Below are positions 21,116 through 32,419 of a DNA stretch of 64,000 nucleotides, piece after piece. Made by a program: the position numbers and the translations under genes. The stretch lies in the NCBI GenBank assembly GCA_028753945.1, contig JAPNXP010000011.1, positions 2,542,001 through 2,606,000 of the forward strand, written 5' to 3'. The DNA comes from Hexactinellida sp. DTS-2022. Taxonomy: Eukaryota; Porifera; Hexactinellida. The notes under the pieces are model-generated. The model had not been told where the DNA came from and searched no databases. It saw only the letters and a program-made list of their open reading frames with translations. Numbering within the stretch: the stretch's first letter is position 1; the number at the start of each line of letters is the position of its first letter.

Positions 21116-21308
21116 TATTAATAATTTAAATAATTATTTAAACTAATTACAGATATGTATCGATAATTTGAGATATGGTACAAGATAGAATTAAACTAGT
21201 CCGAATCACCTTTCTGAAATGGTTTAGCACCTTTATAGTGACGATGAAATTACAAACATTATGGTAATTAACTAAATACCAACAGATAATTAACTACTAT
21301 ATTAAAAT

Positions 21309-21480
21309 CAGGCTTGGGCTGATTACTATTACAACTTTTCAGGTAATCGTAATCACAATCAAGCTTTTTTGAAGGATGTAATCGTAATCGTAATCACCGA
21401 TTAGTAATCAGCCCTAGGTATGGCACTAGCCCTCCCCCCCCCAAATTTTCCACAATAACTATAAATAAGGATATAGTCTG
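21309..21480. mobile_element. Partial GTAATC-repeat MITE
   Basis: Begins CAGGCTTGGGCTGATTAC, followed by GTAATCGTAATC repeats, ATTAGTAATCAGCCC and then the same ATGGCAC…AATTTTCCACAATAACT spacer as the 10240-10717 element. Homology stops near 21478. Confidence 0.7.
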
Positions 21481-22559
21481 TGGGGCTGTGGGGTTTGCAA
21501 ATGCCAAAATTAATGTATTTAGTTGGCATAATCATTCTATGCTATAATCCTGTTTATATTAGCAATTCCTTATCCTTTATTTAATAACTATGAGGCAAAG
21601 TTAAGACAATTCCTGGGATGGGGCATCTTTCTTGGGGGGGGACTTTTGTTGGGGGGAAATCCCAGGGCCCCGCCCTCTGTATCACACCCTGCTTATATAA
21701 TCGTATTAGTTGACTATTCCATACGAATTCACGATTCGGAACAGAATTTCTTTGAATCGGAACACCTCTCTTCCGGATAGCGAGGGTGTACTGTATTAGA
21801 TTTATTTGAATGAACGATTCGGAGGTGAAGATGAGCATGTTTATAGAGAGCAGCGGGCCGGATCATTTCGCCTCGCGGGCCAGATCTGGACCGCGGGCCG
21901 GGGGTTGCCGACCCTGCTTTAGAGTGATCAAAACCGAATGTTGAGAAAATTGTCTCAATCCCAGCAGTCGATATAATAGTGCCAAATACCTGGCGAGCCA
22001 ATTGATCACATCATTCTCAAGATGGCTCTTTTAAGATTCCCACCATGTGAGAGGCGATACAGATTTACTAGTTCATCCCTGAACATGTAGGACTTGAATA
22101 GATCATTTTGATCCCGGAAATTGAGAACTATGGTTAAACATGCTTCATAGTCCATGCTACAGAATTATAGGGCTGTATCGACTGACAATTTTCTGCCCAA
22201 GAACCGGGATCCAGATTATTTGCTAAGTAATGAGCAGCGTTGAGTGCCTGATTCTGATTGGAGCGTTTTTCCACTTACTGCGAAACAACAAACGGTTGTG
22301 ATGAGGGCAAGTATTCACTCAATGTATTTCCAGACTTCAACTATTTAATTCAGCTTGCAACTGTGACGTTGCACTTTATGTAGAGCAATAGCGATAGGCT
22401 ACCTACAATAACTATCTTACTACAGTAATAAATAAAGAATATTGTGATTTCAAGTAAATTTAGCTGATAGCTATTAAATTTGCATAACTCCATCTAATAC
22501 TTTTGGTCGTCAAGTAATTATTTTAAGCAATAAAGAAAATTAAATCATATAATTAGTAG
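21481..22559. other. No supported gene; one hAT end at 21840-21916
   Basis: 21840-21916, read on the minus strand, is CAGGGTCGGCAACCCCCGGC followed by more GGCCCGC words, a typical hAT terminus. The other end was not found. The rest is AT-rich with no recognised coding. Confidence 0.45.
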
Positions 22560-22760
22560 GGTCAAAATCAAAGATTCCGTGACCAACCTCTGGCAAGTTA
22601 AGTTTTATGCCTGATTCTGATAATTTACGGTATATCTCGCGATTTAAGCCTCCATGCCGGTCTCGAAAATTTGGGCAACCTTTTTTTGGCGACAAATTCA
22701 AAAGGGCCTCCGGCAATCATTTTGAAAAATTAAGGCCCCTCTTGACAAATACCATTCTCA
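22560..22760 (+). repeat. Terminal repeat of element family B (solo)
   Basis: Matches the ~190-bp terminal repeats at 41261 and 43433: AAGATTCCGTGACCAACCTC, TTAAGTTTTATGCCTGATTC, ATATCTCGCGATTTAAGC and CGGCAATCATTTTGAAA in the same order. No partner end is visible nearby. Confidence 0.75.
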
Positions 22761-23574
22761 AAAAGGTCAGCATAACATCCTTAAAACCATTAGCATCAGT
22801 GAGTGAAGATAGTTCTGTTACGTTATCTCGACGTGTCTTTTTGAATATCTTACTTACATGCAGCAACACACTCGATTAGCAGCATTATTTTAATGTATTA
22901 GAGCGTCTGCTAAAGCTGAAAATATACCGCCATCTACTATAGCCTTGGAGGTGTATATAATCTAACAAGGAGGATGACCGAAAAAGTAGCCAATGAAGCT
23001 AAGAAAATAGTTATGATGGAGAAATTGTGATTTTGGTAAACAGTCGAATCTCACTTTAAAAGTATTTGTTTCTCGTTGACGCCCAGAAATTGGAAAAACG
23101 TAAGTACACAAAATTAAGAAAGTTACACATCACTGATTTAGTACATTAATGTAAAGTTTGATCAATCGTGATACTGATCAAAATGGAAAAAACATGTTCT
23201 GACTTTACCGAAGGTAAAGTAGATGTTAAAAATATTAGATCCATGTTTGATGGATAAAATTACGGCGATTCCTTCTAGTTATAAAAAACAACTTAACTCT
23301 CCCCTCAAATAATCGCTTTAAATAGACCCACCAACCGACAACGATTGATATCAATTCCGCATCTCCACTCCATTCTTATACGTGCATATTTAGGTAAGCT
23401 ATTAACGAAATCACATTACGATTAATGTTTACACTTTTTTAGGAATTTAGATGGTTCAATATACTCGTTTATCACCTCCAGTGTGGTAAACTAAAATGGG
23501 CGCCAAGATCTCCGGTGATTAACAATCTATGGAATCTGTTAGTACATTAGTCCACGAAAAAAATGGTTAAAGAA
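22761..23574. other. Gene-poor stretch
   Basis: No coding sequence recognised. Confidence 0.4.
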
Positions 23575-24010
23575 TGGATCATCCGGATTCAAGAGGAGGA
23601 ATGAAATCTACTGGTAATCTTGCAAGACGCGGATTTCAGAAGATACCAGTTTCATTGAATGCATCCTGAAAGTCAGCCCAGGTACTTCTACGAATTTATG
23701 TATACTTCTACGAATTTATGTCAAACCAAAGATGAAGACTAAAATGAATGGAGAGCTATTCAAGGATACATATATCCGAATATTACATTTCTTCCCTGTG
23801 GCAAACATATCCCGAACACTTTATAAGGTAATAGCGCACTCTGTAGAAGCGGTCGGAGATATCAATTCGGATGGACTGAAAATTTATCAGGGAAGGAACA
23901 GAAGCATGCAACAAACTGATCAGGAGATATCAAGAACTTGCGCGCAAGATATCTTCATAATCCAATACATTGTCCCGCCTGGAATCTGAGATCGATCCAG
24001 TACTAAGTAA
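23575..24010 (+). pseudogene. Transib (RAG1-like) transposase, C-terminal fragment
   Basis: Aligns block by block with the complete copy at 29675-32094: PDSRGGMKSTGNLARRGF against PSCDGG/TSSTGNVARDCF, then LYKVIAHSVEAVGDINSDGL against FHKLLAHSTELTDKYNNG, then (after a frameshift near 23890) EGTEACNKLIRRYQELARK against EECIEALNKHIRHYRTN, and SEIDPVLS against TQSDPILL. The EGTEACNK segment holds the position of the third catalytic acidic residue (E962 of RAG1). N-terminal parts and element ends are not seen here. Confidence 0.75.
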
Positions 24011-24213
24011 GTTCAGAATGAGTTTAAAATGTAAATTTGTTGAGAACAGGGGCATACTAGATGAGCAAAATGCAGTATAGCACAAAAGGCAATTAATTAG
24101 AATTTACAAATGTTGTTTAAATCATTGATATGATACCCCTATATTTTACTTACTTTTCTCCAGCATCATATAGTCCAAATGGATGACTTATATTCTAATT
24201 GTGAATGACCTGT

Positions 24214-26114
24214 CCCCACTTGAGCGAAACCCGTTTGAGCGAACCCATTTGAGCGAAGTCGTAGATGAGCGACGAACTCTTTTAGCGAACCCCCAAAACA
24301 GCGAATTAAGAAAGGAATATTATGTTATTAACGTGATAATGTTCAACAATGGAAGTGTGTAAACTAAGCAAATGCACTACTATTTGCATATATAAATTGA
24401 GGATACAAGTTAATTAATCAATCATAGAGTACATTTTCTTACACAAAATTTATGGCATCACGTTATACAACCACGAAAAATTATCCAGCCTTAAGTTTTG
24501 AAGGCTATTCATATAGATTTGACAAATTTAATGCGAGTAATACGAAAAAGCGATGGCGATGTCGTACCCGGGATTGCAATGGAAGTTTATATACAAATAA
24601 CGACCAAGGTAATACAGACATCGAGCTTTTTACTACTCATAAAGACCATTGCTATCCGGATCCAGACAGGAGATTGGTTGAAGAAGTTATTTGTGATCTT
24701 AAGATAAAAGTGCGAACACAAGTAACTCCTATCACTGTCTTATATAATGAATCTTCTGCCCTGCTTTCACAAAATCATACTGCTGCATCACGATTTCCTT
24801 TGTTCATTCAAATTGACTCTTCATTATATCGTGAAAGGCTTAGCCATTTCCCTACACTTCCAATGTCGCGAGCTGAACTGAATATACCAAGTCAACTAAG
24901 AAAAACAATTGCAGGTTGTAATTTTCACATGTTTTCTTCGGCCAATAATGATATAGTAATTTTTAGTACAGAAGAAAATATTCGTAGGCTTTCTACCAAG
25001 TCTCATTGGTGTGCTGATGGAACATTTAAGAGTGTACCTAAAATATATACCCAGATTTTAACTATTCATGGCTTTGAGGGTGACAAACTCATTCCATTGG
25101 TTTATTGTCTACTATCCTCTAAAACACGAGCAATATATTCTCAAGTCTTTCGGTCCCTTAAAGATAAAGCTGACAGCCTTGATGTACTTTTGATGCCTAC
25201 TTTATTTACTTGTGATTTTGAAAGTGGTTTAATATCAAGTATCAAGACAGAGTTCCCCACCACTCGTATTCGCGGGTGTTACTTTCATTTTGTCAAGCAA
25301 TATATAGGCGTGTACAACTATTAGGTTTATCACCTATCTATATACATCACGAAGGTCATAGAATGTATATTCGAAAACTTCTTGCGATTGCATTTATTCA
25401 GGTAGATCTAATCCATCAAACCTTTGACGACTTAAAACAGCATTGTCCTCTTGAGGTGGAAAGTCTTTTTGAATACTTTGAGAACTACTGGATTAACACT
25501 GTTGATCACAATCTTTGGAATATGCATGGAATTCAACGGAGGACAAATAACAATCTTGAAGGTTGGCACTTGCGTCTAAATCGCGCCATTGGGAAAACGC
25601 ATGCTAATATTTACGAATTCATCTCAAAATTGATCAGAGAGCAAGGAGCAACAGAAACTCTATTATTCCAAATTGAAGCTGGCAATATCAAACGACACTC
25701 AAATAGCACTAAGTATAAGCAAATCAATGAAAGAATTGACATTATCACAAGGGAATATATTATGGGGAATAAGAACGTGGAAGAGTTTCTACTTGGAATA
25801 GCACACAATTTGTCTCAACCCACAAATATTTCACTTTAACAGACATATTTTAGTGAACTTAACACACTTCTATAAAAATAATAATTACCGGTACTCATCT
25901 TTTGTTTTAATTATTTCATATTTCTTCAAGTATATCCTTTATTAATATATTGATCTTCCACTAACCCATTAAATCAATTTATATTCCTTATACATTGCAT
26001 ATCTTAATTCGCTGTTTTGGGGGTTCGCTAAAAGAGTTCGTCGCTCATCTACGACTTCGCTCAAATGGGTTCGCTCAAACGAGTTTCGCTCAAATGCATT
26101 TCGCTCAAGTGGGG
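24214..26114 (+). mobile_element. Complete FLYWCH-MULE transposon with ~100-bp inverted ends
   Basis: The left end (CCCCACTTGAGCGAAACCCG at 24214) and right end (inverted CCCCACTTGAGCGAAATGCA ending 26114) are terminal inverted repeats of about 100-130 bp. They are made of a repeated word, TTGAGCGAAnC, and finish with CAAAACAGCGAATTAAG. The right end has one extra repeat unit. The flanks read GAATGACCTGT (left) and GAATCCTGT (right), which could be a decayed ~9-bp target duplication. The interior encodes one transposase. Arms are still closely matched, so the insertion looks relatively recent. Confidence 0.85.
24452..25839 (+). pseudogene. MULE transposase with FLYWCH zinc finger, single frameshift
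   Basis: Cuts out and re-inserts the MULE. The N-terminus is a FLYWCH-type finger: W35-x-C37…C42 and H63-x2-H66 (RWRCRTRDCNGSLYT, FTTHKDHCYP). The catalytic triad is present: D189 in HWCADGTFKSVP, D255 in LFTCDFESGL and, in the second frame, the Glu of NNNLEGWHLRLN. CYFHF lies between. A frameshift near 25300-25310 separates the two frames (24452-25324 and 25276-25839); otherwise the protein is complete, about 450 residues. The ATG at 24452 lies about 145 bases inside the left inverted repeat. Confidence 0.9.
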
Positions 26115-26345
26115 CGAATCCTGTGAATATACCCAAAAATTGCAAACATAAAAAGAATACAAAAAACAAAAAGAAACCGTAATATATTGCAAATTAGAAG
26201 CCCTAAGAAATTTTGGATATGTCAAAAGTATATAGATACCCGAAAACCTATATGTAAACAATATATATCAAGTACCTATCTTCCACCCAAATGCATATTC
26301 CTTACCAAACACCCATTTTAAGCCACTGTGGTTGAGCTGATAGAA
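26115..26345. other. Spacer
   Basis: No gene seen between the MULE and the LINE tail. Confidence 0.4.
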
Positions 26346-26349
26346 GATA

Positions 26350-26770
26350 GAGTAGATCTGGGGATAATTATACTAATATCTCAAATGGATTGCCTAGGGT
26401 TGAAATACAGAATTCAGCGAATACAAAATGAAGCAGCTAGGCAAATCACTAAATGCAAATTACACCTATCCTGGACAATTACACAGGCTCACCATAAAAA
26501 GTGTATAAGTATCTAAACTATTATTATTAACATTTAAATCTGTATTCCATCGGACTCCAAGCTACATTTGCGAAACTCTTGTTCTATGTCTCTTAAGATC
26601 TGAAAATACAAGGGAAATATAGATAAGAATACCCAAAATACATTTTGTGGCTGAAAAGCGTACTCAGTTATAGCTCCGAGGCTATGGAATGCAATCCCTC
26701 CAAGCATTAGAATAGCAACTCGATTGAGATTTTTAAGAAACGTTTGAAGACTCTCTTATTTAGATCTGAT
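26350..26770 (+). pseudogene. LINE (L2/CR1-type) reverse transcriptase C-terminal remnant
   Basis: Reads in shifting frames like the end of a CR1/L2-clade ORF2: KYRIQRIQNEAARQITKCK (usual LqrvQNaAARlvt), LLLTFKSVFHRTPSYICE (usual illlTfKclhglaPsYl) and SSEAMECNPSKH, NSNSIEIFKKRLKTLLFR (usual lWNsLP…sieiFKkrLKThLF). Many stops and frameshifts. Confidence 0.75.
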
Positions 26771-26880
26771 GATCAAGTATTTAGGACTTTGGAAAAGATT
26801 AATACTACTATTACTCATACTTCTTTCCAACAATAGCATTTAATTCATCGTTCCAAGTATTCGTCTTAAAAAATTAATAA

Positions 26881-27070
26881 CGTATTAACAATTCATAAAA
26901 TGGGTATGTTAACCTAACTAATATAAAGTTACTTTTCATCTCTATGAGAGCATTAAATAATAATTGTTAACAAAATAACGTATTAACAATTCATAAAATG
27001 GGTATGTTAACCTAACTAATATAAAGTTACTTTTCATCTCTATGAGAGCATTAAATAATAATTGTTAATC
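26881..27070 (+). repeat. Tandem duplication, two 98-bp units
   Basis: Two almost identical units, each beginning CGTATTAACAATTCATAAAA and ending ATAATAATTGTTAA. A recent local duplication. Confidence 0.9.
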
Positions 27071-27436
27071 AAAATTCACTATTAGCAAAATATCAACACC
27101 ATCGAAATAGTAACCAATAACAATTGCTACCGTATTTTACTCCATATAATATTAACTAACACTATCAATACCCTCAAAACTCACACCTGCAACTCAAGAA
27201 ATCTAAAACACGAACCCTACCCACAAATTGATCACTGGCCCGCAACACCAATACTAAGTTTGAAGGCCCATTAAGATATAAAATAAGCCGTATTCTCTTT
27301 AAAAGTTAACATACATAATAATTGAAGAATAAACAAACAAAATAATTTAATTAAGAATAATATATAGAAACAAAAATGTTCATATGAAAATAAATTTACA
27401 AGCTTAATAGTAAAGTATATGGATCTCAATATATCG
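27071..27436. other. AT-rich stretch 3' of the LATS exon
   Basis: Probably 3' untranslated or intergenic sequence of the kinase gene on the minus strand. No other feature. Confidence 0.35.
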
Positions 27437-27785
27437 TCATACATAAACAGCTTGAGAGAGCTTAGAACTTGATTTGTTGATGAGATCTCTTTCTTTCATA
27501 GGAATAGGATGTCCTCTATCATCATGAATGAATCGACGGAAAGTAAATTCATAAAACGCGTGTTCCACATCAGATTTAGCATCTTTGGAGTTTTTACTAA
27601 ACACGTTGGATTCAATAGAGTCTTCGTTATCGCTATAATAGTCAGCACAATCAAAATTACTAATATCAATATCTGACTTGATAGGTGGATGATAAGGAGC
27701 TTCATAATTTCTTAATCCATGTGTCCAATCTATTTTGCTGAAGAAATTATGTTGTTTTATCTCACCAGCCCCAGAACGTCCAATT
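27437..27785 (-). CDS. LATS/Warts (Hippo pathway) kinase, last coding exon
   Basis: LATS/Warts is the AGC-family kinase that phosphorylates and inactivates YAP/Yorkie. This exon encodes the end of the kinase domain and the AGC C-terminal tail: RIGRSGAGEIKQHNFFSKID, APYHPPIKSDIDISNFD, then the hydrophobic motif HAFYEFTFRRF, whose Thr is the activating site phosphorylated by MST/Hippo, and a terminus …AVYV, close to the …VYV end of LATS proteins. A splice acceptor (TTGTTTATTCATAG on the minus strand) precedes the exon at 27785 and fits a codon split before IGR. Upstream exons should lie at higher coordinates; I did not recognise the rest of the kinase domain in this window. No stop or frameshift is present. 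The insert of about 20 acidic/Ser residues before the motif is plausible for LATS. Confidence 0.75.
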
Positions 27786-28251
27786 CTATGAATAAACAAA
27801 GTACAAGTAAACGTACAAAAGATATTAAATACAAAATTTCATTACAATAAATTCGCAATATAATCTGTGTTACCAGTATATGTATGTACACTCCCCAGTT
27901 AAAATTAATTGAACAAGAAGAATTATGTGAAGCAAAAATAATCTTCTAGCAGCGTATAATCGACACTTTTAAAAAACTCCTAAATGAGTTTTAATATCGA
28001 ACTATGAATATAAATTTAAAAGTATTTCAATATTTGGCGATTTTTTGTTAATATACATAAAGTGGTATAAATGTTCCTGCCATGTGCCACAAGTGGCATA
28101 AATGGTAATGTGGCTGTAACTCAGTAGAAAATAATCGCATAAATAAAAATTATGCAACTAGACTAATTCCTCCTGGTGTATTCAAATCCGAATTCAAAAT
28201 TTGAATATACAAATTGTTATTTGATAAATACGCGTATTGCGTATCCATCAG
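27786..28251. other. Probable LATS intron sequence
   Basis: AT-rich, no coding recognised. It begins with the polypyrimidine tract of the splice acceptor (minus strand). Confidence 0.4.
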
Positions 28252-28256
28252 TACGT

Positions 28257-28285
28257 CACAGTGGTCCAGCATCTTCGAATAGGCA
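28257..28285 (+). repeat. Transib 5' terminal inverted repeat (short spacing)
   Basis: Heptamer CACAGTG at 28257-28263, 7-nt gap (GTCCAGC), conserved block ATCTTCGAATAGGCA at 28271-28285, followed by an A-run (AAAAAA). Confidence 0.85.
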
Positions 28286-29149
28286 AAAAATTGATCACGT
28301 CAAATCGTTTCGAAACTATTATAATCGATTTCAGCGGAGTCGAAAACCCTAGAAATCCGTAATTTTTTGATGATCAAACGCAAATAGATTTGGACTATGC
28401 TCTGGTAAACCTTGACTTGCAAACAGAATTTAATAACAATATTTTTTGAAATTTTTCTATCTTATTATTGTGTCTTTTCGTATTTGGAGGATTTTAAATT
28501 TGGAAGGAATGTTTCTAAATCAATTTTAAGTGTACTTTAAGATAAACACAACATCAGAGCTCTAAAGGATGAGTGTAAGTAGATATTAGTACATGAAGAC
28601 CTAAAAAGAAATTTAGTTTATCGATAGAAGTTTATTGTGTAATAACTTTTGACGCGTTTCAAAGCGTTAGATGAAATTAATTTCATTTGAAAGATCATTA
28701 TATTCTGAAAAGATATCATATAGGGTTCAGGGTAGCGCGGAGGCGCGCGGATGGTCGTTTAGCAGCTGGAAGGGAGTGCGGTGCCGGTACACATCATTTT
28801 AAGAAGAAGAAAATGTATCTAAAAATATTTTTTTATTATGGTTAAATAGAAAGTGTAAAATACTCGTACAATAACACGCATTATAGTAACGAATGGATTG
28901 ATTATCTACGCTTGTATTAATTTGTAAACGAACTCATAGAAAAATATTTCAAATCATGATTTAAAGTTTCAATTCCATTATTGAAACCATGAACTTGATA
29001 CGCTTTTAAAAATTAACGGTTAATAATTGAAGTTTAATAAGATCGTGAATAAAGCCAGTGAAGATTCATTGAAACACAATTGTACTGTAAATCTTCAAAG
29101 CCATAAGATAACCATATAATAATAAATGCATTCGTTTAATGAGGATATA

Positions 29150-29593
29150 CAGTACCCAGACAAAAGTATTCGACCACCCAACATCTAATAACATTGTTCA
29201 ATGTAATAAAATGACATACTGCTATTTTGATTTCAGATTCGTATTCTACGCAAAGAATCATCCATTTTAGATGCTTTCAAATTGATTACATATTAATTGG
29301 GTTGAAATTATCATCAAATGGCAACATGTGCCACCTGTTCCCATCCATCCCATAGTGGCAATTTGGGAAAAGTGGTATATAGTGGCACAGGATGATAATT
29401 TTTAACCAAATCAAAAAGGGATTGAATTGAAAGCTTCTACAAGGGTTAATTCGAATGCGAAGAATACGAATTTGTAAACGAAATATCAATATCTCATGTA
29501 ATTTGAAAACACAATCTTCCATTGTTCAACCAACTATAGTACTATTTTCAATGGGAAAATGTTGGGTGGTCGAATACTTTTGTCCGGGTACTG
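29150..29593. mobile_element. Tc1/mariner-type MITE (444 bp), copy 1 of 3
   Basis: Ends CAGTACCCAGACAAAAGTAT and the inverted ATACTTTTGTCCGGGTACTG, flanked by TA. Contains ACATGTGCCACCTGTTCCCA and GTGGCACAGGATGATAA. Two relatives are at 58296 and 60495. It lies just upstream of the Transib transposase start. Confidence 0.85.
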
Positions 29594-29674
29594 TAAATAG
29601 AATAAATAATAAATCAATACATTTGCATTTACAACTATCAATTTTGCACGTACAGTAACCAACGAGACAAGATA

Positions 29675-32094
29675 ATGAATAATCTAGGAGCATACAACCT
29701 CTTAAAAGGACATAATGAAATTGTAAATGATGCCACAAATGATTTTTTGGAGATATTCCAGCTACCTGAAACAGAGTATGAACATTTTCGCTACCATTTT
29801 AGGGACTTAATTTCAGAGCGAGTGCGATTTCGTAAAAATGGTAAATTGGACAGCTGGAATGATACTCCCTTTCAATCCCAAAGCGAATTACTTATCAATG
29901 ACCTAGAATTGTCTAAATGTTCAATTATCTCCGGTAAATCAATAGATACTGGAAAAAAAATCTTCATTGAAGAGAAAGTCCTAAAATCTAGGAAACATAT
30001 CTGCACTGTAACGAAGGAATCTCTGAAACACAGACTTAATATCCTCCTAGATCATATTGCTTTTATTGCTGAAAGAGAGTCAGTTACTGCAAAACAAATA
30101 GCAGCAATGTCACTGGAGCTTATTGCAAATAAGGATTATGATAGGAAAACTTCGGAAGTTTGCAAAGAAATCGCTGAAACTGGGGTATGAGCAGAAACGA
30201 ATTGCAAATTACAGTTTGATAAGGCAGCAGCATTGATGGATATCCTGGAAATAGGTAAACGAAAATACACTGAATTGCGAGTCATTTGTAAACCAGAAGG
30301 TTTTACAATCCCCACATACAATAAACTAGACACTTATAGGCGCGAAATGGCACTATCTAGTCATATTGAAATTGTGAACCATCGTGATGGTTATCCAATT
30401 GGGGTAGGTACCGCGTACTCGAAAATTCTAACTTTTACAACCGAAAGAATGTCAAAACAATTGAGTATTGATACTACCAAATTTCCATTAACAAAAAATG
30501 TCGCAGATGGCCTAGAATCCTAGATGGATCAGGCAGCTATAAAGTCTATAATCAACTTCAGACTAACACAGATTTTTCAACAAAAAATTTCATACTCTTC
30601 GCTTTTAAAATCCTCAAGAAAACATCCAAAAATTGTGAAATATTATGGTCAAACGATACTCATAATTCTCCTTATGTCACTAGACCTGTAGTCCTGATAT
30701 CTCTCAAAGAGAATATTCAGAACGTTCAATTTTTAATGAATGAACTAATAAATCCTCAAACATCAATAATAGAAGATTCTGGCTTGGACATTACTGGTGG
30801 TCATGTCAACGTTAGGATAATTAGATCATTATTTGATTCAAAAATGTCTGCAACATTGAGCGGTGCTGGTAGAGCTAGTTGCCAGTTGTGTACTGCTAAC
30901 CACACGCAATTAAAAGACTTGAATTTAATAAGGGATGAATTTCCAATTAATCGTTTTATTCATGATGCAAAGATCCTATTTAATGATGTGAGTAATCACG
31001 AAGAATTCTTGAAATTGGATTCCAAATCGAGATACGGGTTAACACATCCTCCAATATCTGAAAAAGATATCCTACCTGTTTCTCCACTACATAGCTACCT
31101 TTGCGTTTTTAGGTGGCTAATGCTAGTTATATATCATTTAGACGATGTCACTACAAAATGGTCACCAACTTCCTCCCAGGTGCAAAAATCGATGAACAGA
31201 ATGCGCAATTTGTTATTGAAGGAAACTTCATATCACATTGATTTACCTTCTTGTGATGGAGGCAGGGCCGGATCACCCAATAGGCTAAGTAGGCTGCAGC
31301 CTAGGGGCCCGTCGATTCTGGGGGCCCGATATAATCTGCTTAGCGCCAGTTAACTTGAGACCGAAGGGATCGTGATCATACAATTAAATATACTAGTTAT
31401 TTTGTGATCCATATTTTGATTGAAGGGGGGAGGGGGCCCCTAATTTTACCCAGCCTATGATCCCAGAGACCCATGATTCGGCCATGGATGGAGGAACAAG
31501 TTCCACTGGAAACGTCGCTAGAGATTGTTTTAACAATAAACGCGATTTCTTGAGGTGGGCTACGTCCACTATCGCTCCAGAAGATAAAGAAAAGCTCATA
31601 ATTATTCACACAAACCTTGGCGCAATACTTCGTGTTTTTAACAGTAGCCATAAATTGGACGTCGGGAAACTTGAAATGATTTGCAAAAGTACTTATGAGT
31701 ATATTGTGAACAATTTCCCCTGGATCAGCATTACCCCTTCTTTTCACAAACTTTTGGCACATTCCACTGAACTTACCGACAAGTACAACAATGGATGCGG
31801 GTTAAAGTTGTACTCTGAGGAGTGTATCGAAGCTTTAAATAAGCATATACGCCATTATAGGACAAACTTGCTCGTAAAACATCCTTTAATGATAACGTTA
31901 GAGATATATTTATAAGGCTTATAACTCAAAGCGATCCTATTCTTCTAATGGTTAGGAGAAGTTGTCATACAAAAGTAGAATCCAAGAGAAACAAAAATTT
32001 ATCCAAGGAGTTGTCACAACAAGATTTACTTGTAAATTCACTGATTATTTGTGATATAGGTAGTAATAATTGTTTCTGTAGCGATTGTAATTAA
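29675..32094 (+). pseudogene. Transib-superfamily (RAG1-like) transposase
   Basis: Cuts DNA at CACAGTG-type ends and inserts it. Start MNNLGAYNLL (29675) matches the start of copy 2 (MDNLEAYQYF). Then SLKHRLNILLDHIAFIAERE, ALMDILEIGKRKYTELRVIC, GLDGSG-type box (copy 1 DGSGSYKVYNQ) with the first catalytic Asp (RAG1 D600 region), SGAGRASCQLCTANHTQLKD (zinc-binding CxxC), PLHSYLCVFRWLMLVIYHL, SSTGNVARDCF, FHKLLAHSTELTD and YSEECIEALNKHIRHYR (RAG1 E962 region), QSDPILL, ending CFCSDC at 32094. Where RAG1 has its second Asp (LHCDIG) this copy reads LHSYLC. Lesions: in-frame stop near 30188, 8-bp duplication and frameshift near 30511-30524, a 224-bp MITE at 31263, frameshift near 31900. Confidence 0.88.
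31263..31486. mobile_element. hAT-like MITE inside the Transib transposase (224 bp)
   Basis: Ends CAGGGCCGGATCACCC and (inverted) CATGGCCGAATCATGGG, with perfect 8-bp duplication GATGGAGG (31255-31262 and 31487-31494). Removing it rejoins the conserved motif CDGG-TSSTGNVAR in the transposase, so the insertion is precise. Confidence 0.9.
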
Positions 32095-32419
32095 TAAGAA
32101 ATTTATGTAAACTGTTGAAGCTCAGAAAGATAATAATGTCTTGTTATTGTATATTTTAAAAACTTATAAATATTTTAAAATAATAAATAATCCCAATCGA
32201 TATCCTAGGAATGTCATCATATACCTAATTAATATATTTCGGTACTCTATTATCAAGATAAATAACATTTTAGATATGAAAGACAATTTTTTCCAATTTG
32301 ATGACGTCATAATTACAGATATTGAAGCCATACAAGAATTCTGATTATAACAATCGATTTCTTAGGGTCGATAACCCATACCCAAATAATACATTCTATG
32401 TACCTAGGATGTGTAAAAA

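Noticed and set aside
27437-27799. ATG at 27799 as the start of a small 120-residue gene
   Set aside because: The sequence from 27786 to 27799 is a splice acceptor tract; homology to LATS begins at the RIGR codon, so this is an internal/last exon, not a complete gene.
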